From the NCBI RefSeq assembly GCF_042665095.1, contig NZ_JBHTBV010000002.1: a stretch of DNA of 64,000 nucleotides, one strand, 5' to 3'. How positions within the stretch are numbered: the stretch's first letter is position 1; each line of letters begins with the position of its first letter. The notes beneath the pieces were generated by a model that saw only the letters and a program-made list of their open reading frames with translations, had not been told where the DNA came from and searched no databases. The stretch comes from Gordonibacter pamelaeae (GTDB lineage: Bacteria; Actinomycetota; Coriobacteriia; Coriobacteriales; Eggerthellaceae). A program made the translations under genes and the position numbers. Positions 61,036 to 64,000 of the stretch are shown here, piece after piece.

Positions 61036-61929
61036 TCAGGCTTGGGGAACGCGGTAGCCCACGTGGGGGATGGAGCCGAAGCGACCGTGGTAATCCGAGC
61101 CGGAGGTGCAAACCAGGTTGTAGCGCTCGGCCAGCTGGGTGCAGCGCGCGTGGTCGGCGGGCGTATGGTCGGGGTGATGGCGCTCGATGCCGGCGAGGCC
61201 GCAGGCTGCCAGCGAGGGCACCAGATCGTAGCTGTCCTGTTGGCCCGGATGCGCGAGCACGGGCATGCCGCCGTCTTCCGCAATGGCGCGCACGGCATCG
61301 CGGACGTCCACATAGGCGATGTCGCGATCGCAGATGCCGCCGTCCTTGAACAGGCTGCGGTACAGCGCGCGGTAGGCGGGGCTCACGTAGGGCTCGTCGG
61401 TGAGCGCGGCCATGAGATGCTGCTTGTAGAGGCAGGTGGAGGCGCGGCCGAGCGCGAGGGCGCGCTCGGCGTCGACGGGGTAGCCGGCCTCCACCAGGCG
61501 GTCGAGCTGCCAGAGGCTGTTCGCGTTGCGGCGCTCGAGGAGCGGGCCACAGAGGGCGACGAGCGCGGGGGCGTCCTCGCAGAGGCCGAGGCCGAGCACG
61601 TGCACCTTGCGGTCGCGCTTGAAGTCGTAGGCGCTCACCTCGATGCCGCCCGTCACCTGCACCCCGAAGCGCTCGCCGAGCACAACGGCACCGTCCAGGC
61701 CGCGCGTGGTGTCGTGGTTCGTGAACGCGACGCGCCCGATGCCGCGCTCGCGGGCCTGGGCGAGCACTTCCTCGAAGGTGTCCGAACCGTCCGACAAAGT
61801 GGTGTGCACGTGGAGGTCGGCGACGGGCGCGACGGCGTCTGCCCGCTTTGGGGTCGCCGCCGCGTCTCCGGATGTTTCACGTGAAACATCCGTTCCCTTT
61901 TGTTTGGAGCTCGCCTGCCCGTTCCTCAC
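61036..61929 (-). CDS. PHP-domain cyclic phosphodiesterase of phosphonate pathway (PhnPP type)
   Basis: This 297-residue PHP metal-dependent phosphoesterase has the metal-binding motifs DLHVHTTLSDGSD (about 37-49), FTNHDTTRG, VLAHPGQQDS and CTSGSDYHGRFG. Next to PhnL and PhnM it fits the enzyme Elen0235 of E. lenta, which opens 5-phosphoribosyl 1,2-cyclic phosphate and removes the remaining phosphate. That activity would replace PhnP. The GTG start overlaps the PhnL stop (GTGA), so translation is coupled. Residues 15-19 (VSRET) are encoded by a parS site, in a disordered 35-residue N-terminus. Confidence 0.9.
   Translation of the reverse strand: MRNGQASSKQKGTDVSRETSGDAAATPKRADAVAPVADLHVHTTLSDGSDTFEEVLAQARERGIGRVAFTNHDTTRGLDGAVVLGERFGVQVTGGIEVSAYDFKRDRKVHVLGLGLCEDAPALVALCGPLLERRNANSLWQLDRLVEAGYPVDAERALALGRASTCLYKQHLMAALTDEPYVSPAYRALYRSLFKDGGICDRDIAYVDVRDAVRAIAEDGGMPVLAHPGQQDSYDLVPSLAACGLAGIERHHPDHTPADHARCTQLAERYNLVCTSGSDYHGRFGSIPHVGYRVPQA
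61873..61888. other. parS: parS site 2 (ParB-binding centromere)
   Basis: A second exact TGTTTCACGTGAAACA, identical to the site at 58941-58956, lies in the 5' end of the PHP gene. There it encodes VSRET in the same frame as at site 1. The flanks also share GGATG before and TCCGTTC after the core in one orientation. Confidence 0.9.
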
Positions 61930-62624
61930 GCCATCATCCCTTCCTGCATGTTGAACTCATGATCGCACAACCCTTCCATGAATTCGAGGTCGTGGAAGAT
62001 GCCGAGCATGGTGGTGCCCTCGGCCTTCAGCTGCTCGATGAGGGTGCGCACCTTGAGCTTCGACGCGTTGTCGAGCGAGGCGGTCGGCTCGTCCAGAAGC
62101 AGCAGGCGCGGGCGCTTGATCATGGCGGCGGCGATGTTCAGGCGCAGCTTCTCGCCGCCGGAGAACGTGCGCGGGTAGAGCTCCCACAGGCCCTCGTCCA
62201 GGTCGAAGTGGCGCAGCATGCGCTCGGTCTCCGCCTCGGCGCGGGCTCGCTCGTCGGGGCCGTAGGCTTCGAGCGCGCTTTTCAGCACGATGTCGCGGGC
62301 CGTTTGGCGCGGCAGGGCGTTGAGGAACTGGGAGACGTAGCCCAGCTCGTAGGCGCGCAGGTAGAGCATTTGGCGCTGGGTGGCCTGCGCCAGGTCGAGC
62401 AGGCCGAAGCGCGCGGAATCGTACAGGATGCGTCCCTGCTCGGGAAGGTTCGTGCGCCAGATGCAGCGCAGGATGGTGGACTTCCCGCTGCCGCTTCGGC
62501 CCGTGATGCCCACGAACTGCCCCGGTTCAAGGGCGAAGCTCACGTGCTGGCATCCTTGGATGCGCCGGTCCACGCGGTGCAGCAAAAACGACTTCGAGAG
62601 ATCGTCGATTTCCAGGAGCGCCAT
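61926..62624 (-). CDS. phnL: C-P lyase subunit PhnL (ABC-type ATPase)
   Basis: This 232-residue ABC ATPase has Walker A ITGRSGSGKSTILRCIW, signature TFSGGEKLRLNIAAAM and Walker B LLLLDEPTASLD. HRVDRRIQGCQHVSFALEPG and YLRAYELGYVSQFL are features of PhnL rather than a transport ATPase. PhnL works with PhnG-K in forming ribose 1-methylphosphonate triphosphate. It ends overlapping the PHP gene and begins 1 bp after the phnM stop codon. Confidence 0.92.
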   Translation of the reverse strand: MALLEIDDLSKSFLLHRVDRRIQGCQHVSFALEPGQFVGITGRSGSGKSTILRCIWRTNLPEQGRILYDSARFGLLDLAQATQRQMLYLRAYELGYVSQFLNALPRQTARDIVLKSALEAYGPDERARAEAETERMLRHFDLDEGLWELYPRTFSGGEKLRLNIAAAMIKRPRLLLLDEPTASLDNASKLKVRTLIEQLKAEGTTMLGIFHDLEFMEGLCDHEFNMQEGMMA

Positions 62625-62625
62625 G

Positions 62626-63966
62626 CTACACCGCCTCGGGAAAGAGAGCGCGGGCGGCGTCGGCTCGGGCGGCGTCGGCTCGGGCGGCGTCGATCCGCTC
62701 GCCCAGGTCGCGGGCGTAGCCGAGGGGCTGGTCGGGGTAGTGCGAACGGAACACGGAATGCCCGCCCACGAACGCGCGCGTGACCACGGGCATCGTGCGC
62801 GTGCCCGCCTCGCCACAGGCGATCTCGCGCACGAGCAGCACGTCGGCGCGCTTTCCCACCGCAAGCGAGCCCACCTCGTCGGCGATGCCGGCGGCCTTCG
62901 CCGGGTTCACGGACACGAGCGCGAAGGCCCGCGCGATGTCGAGCCCGCATTCGTCGCGCAGCGTGAACACGGCGTCGAGCAGCGCCGCCGGGTAGTAGTC
63001 GCTGCACAGCACGTCGATGGCCCCCGCCTCCACGGCCTCGCGTGCGCTCAAGTTGCCGGAATGGCTGTGGCCCAACATCACGTTCGGCGCGCCGGCCACC
63101 GTGTGCAGGCCGCGGGCGCGCGCCTCGCGGGCCACGTCGAGCGAGATGGGGAACTCGGAGATGGACGCCTCGAGGCCGTCCATGAACGCGAGCTTCTCCG
63201 CGCTGTCGTCGTCGTGCGACGCGATGGAGATGCCACGTTCGCGCGCGATGGACGCCAGCGCTGCGATCTGGGCGTACGTCATCTTACTGCTCTCCTGCTG
63301 CATGCGGACGATGTCGCGCACCTCCTCGTCCGTGACGTCGCGATACCCCTTGAGCGTGTCGCCGAACAGCAGGAGATCGCGGTACTGGCCCTGGCCGGGC
63401 GTGTGGTCCATGAACGACACGAGGTCCACCTTGCCGGAGCGCAGGAACTCCTCGATGTCGTCGTAGAGGTCGACCGAGTCCAGCTCCACGCGCATGTGCA
63501 GGCGATGACGGATGAGGTGGTCGCGCTCCTCGCCCGCGCGCAGGCCGGCCACGCGTTCGATGAGGCCGCTCACGTTGCCGAAGTCGCGGATGGGCTTGTG
63601 ATCGAAGATGTGCGCGCCGTACACCGACAGGGAGTGGAAGATGGTGGTGATGCCATGCGACACGAGCTCGCGGTCGGCCTTGTACAGCGATGTGTTCAGG
63701 TCCATGACCACGCTCGGACGCGGCGAGGCCACGTTCTCCACGTAGTCCGAGTGGATGTCGATGAGGCCGGGGGCCACGAACGCGCCGCGCGCATCCACCA
63801 CGGGCAGCACGCCCACCGTGGCGTCGGGCTGCGCGTCGAACTCGCGCGCGCCGGCCGGCTCGATGGCCGCGATGCGCCCGTCGATGACCACGACGTCGTG
63901 GTCGGGAAGCACCCGGTCGGCGCACACCACCGTGCCGCCGCGGATGATGCAGGAGTTGTCGTTCAC
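62626..63966 (-). CDS. phnM: Alpha-D-ribose 1-methylphosphonate 5-triphosphate diphosphatase PhnM
   Basis: This 446-residue amidohydrolase-fold enzyme releases diphosphate in the C-P lyase pathway. Metal-site and family motifs are GLIDIHSDYVENVASPRP, HMRVELDSVDLYDD, VSFMDHTPGQGQYRD, SHDDDSAEK and NVMLGHSHSGNLSARE. The GTG at 63966 has AAAGGA seven bases upstream and is preferred to the ATG at 63990. The C-terminus carries a short repeat (DAARADAARADAARA) from 15-bp tandem repeats at about 62656-62696. The rest of the phn operon (G to K) should lie beyond the right edge. Confidence 0.93.
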   Translation of the reverse strand: MNDNSCIIRGGTVVCADRVLPDHDVVVIDGRIAAIEPAGAREFDAQPDATVGVLPVVDARGAFVAPGLIDIHSDYVENVASPRPSVVMDLNTSLYKADRELVSHGITTIFHSLSVYGAHIFDHKPIRDFGNVSGLIERVAGLRAGEERDHLIRHRLHMRVELDSVDLYDDIEEFLRSGKVDLVSFMDHTPGQGQYRDLLLFGDTLKGYRDVTDEEVRDIVRMQQESSKMTYAQIAALASIARERGISIASHDDDSAEKLAFMDGLEASISEFPISLDVAREARARGLHTVAGAPNVMLGHSHSGNLSAREAVEAGAIDVLCSDYYPAALLDAVFTLRDECGLDIARAFALVSVNPAKAAGIADEVGSLAVGKRADVLLVREIACGEAGTRTMPVVTRAFVGGHSVFRSHYPDQPLGYARDLGERIDAARADAARADAARALFPEAV

Positions 63967-64000
63967 GGGAGGGTCCTTTCGAGGAGTCATAGGTTGGCGT

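Overview
This looks like a chromosomal segment of a high-GC, anaerobic gut actinobacterium of the Eggerthellaceae (Eggerthella/Gordonibacter type). The pointers are GC-rich coding sequence, several molybdopterin oxidoreductases, membrane-anchored LuxR regulators, arginine deiminase, glutamate decarboxylase, and a phosphonate block with a PHP phosphodiesterase of the type described from Eggerthella lenta. Two exact parS sequences near the right end suggest the segment lies in the origin-proximal, ParB-bound part of the chromosome. I see no rRNA or tRNA genes, CRISPR array or intact insertion sequence.

Layout. 1-5312: a DMSO-reductase-family operon (exported Mo subunit and membrane anchor), divergent from an NrfD-like anchor, a GntR regulator and a slipin. 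5369-8975: a NifU-like protein with a partner of unknown function, and a membrane LuxR regulator. 9027-12766: an MFS transporter, a four-helix membrane protein and a nitrilase-family amidase, opposite a TetR regulator with two matching palindromic operators between them. 12805-16443: threonine aldolase, a polyferredoxin and an AAA/DUF4143 ATPase. 16541-27377: the most unusual cluster, with two paralogous cytoplasmic molybdopterin enzymes, each with a small 2x[4Fe-4S] partner, two MFS transporters, a zinc-ribbon peptide and an exported beta-propeller, opposite a LysR regulator. It resembles the catechol dehydroxylase / transhydroxylase clusters of this family of bacteria.

27440-31945: small proteins, an aminotransferase, a DUF2871 protein, UspA, a MarR regulator and a TauE/SafE permease. 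32118-40271: 5-oxoprolinase pxpB-pxpC-accB-accC-DUF1445, then a DUF1016 nuclease-like gene, pxpA and a convergent NRAMP-like permease without the usual metal ligands. 40726-44165: a second membrane LuxR regulator, arginine deiminase and a membrane XRE regulator. 44520-50632: glutamate decarboxylase, a GadC-like antiporter with a very long tail, a TetR regulator and an MHS-type MFS transporter. 50979-54132: a close relative of animal arginine:glycine amidinotransferase with an EamA exporter and a hypothetical protein, behind a structured leader. 54960-58047: a polar amino acid ABC transporter. 58269-63966: an anion permease, a ROK kinase, then PHP phosphodiesterase, PhnL and PhnM, which are the end of a C-P lyase operon entering from the right.

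The genes fit an asaccharolytic anaerobe living on amino acids (arginine, glutamate, 5-oxoproline), phosphonates and alternative electron acceptors reduced by molybdoenzymes. The functions come from reading motifs by eye, and no database search was possible.
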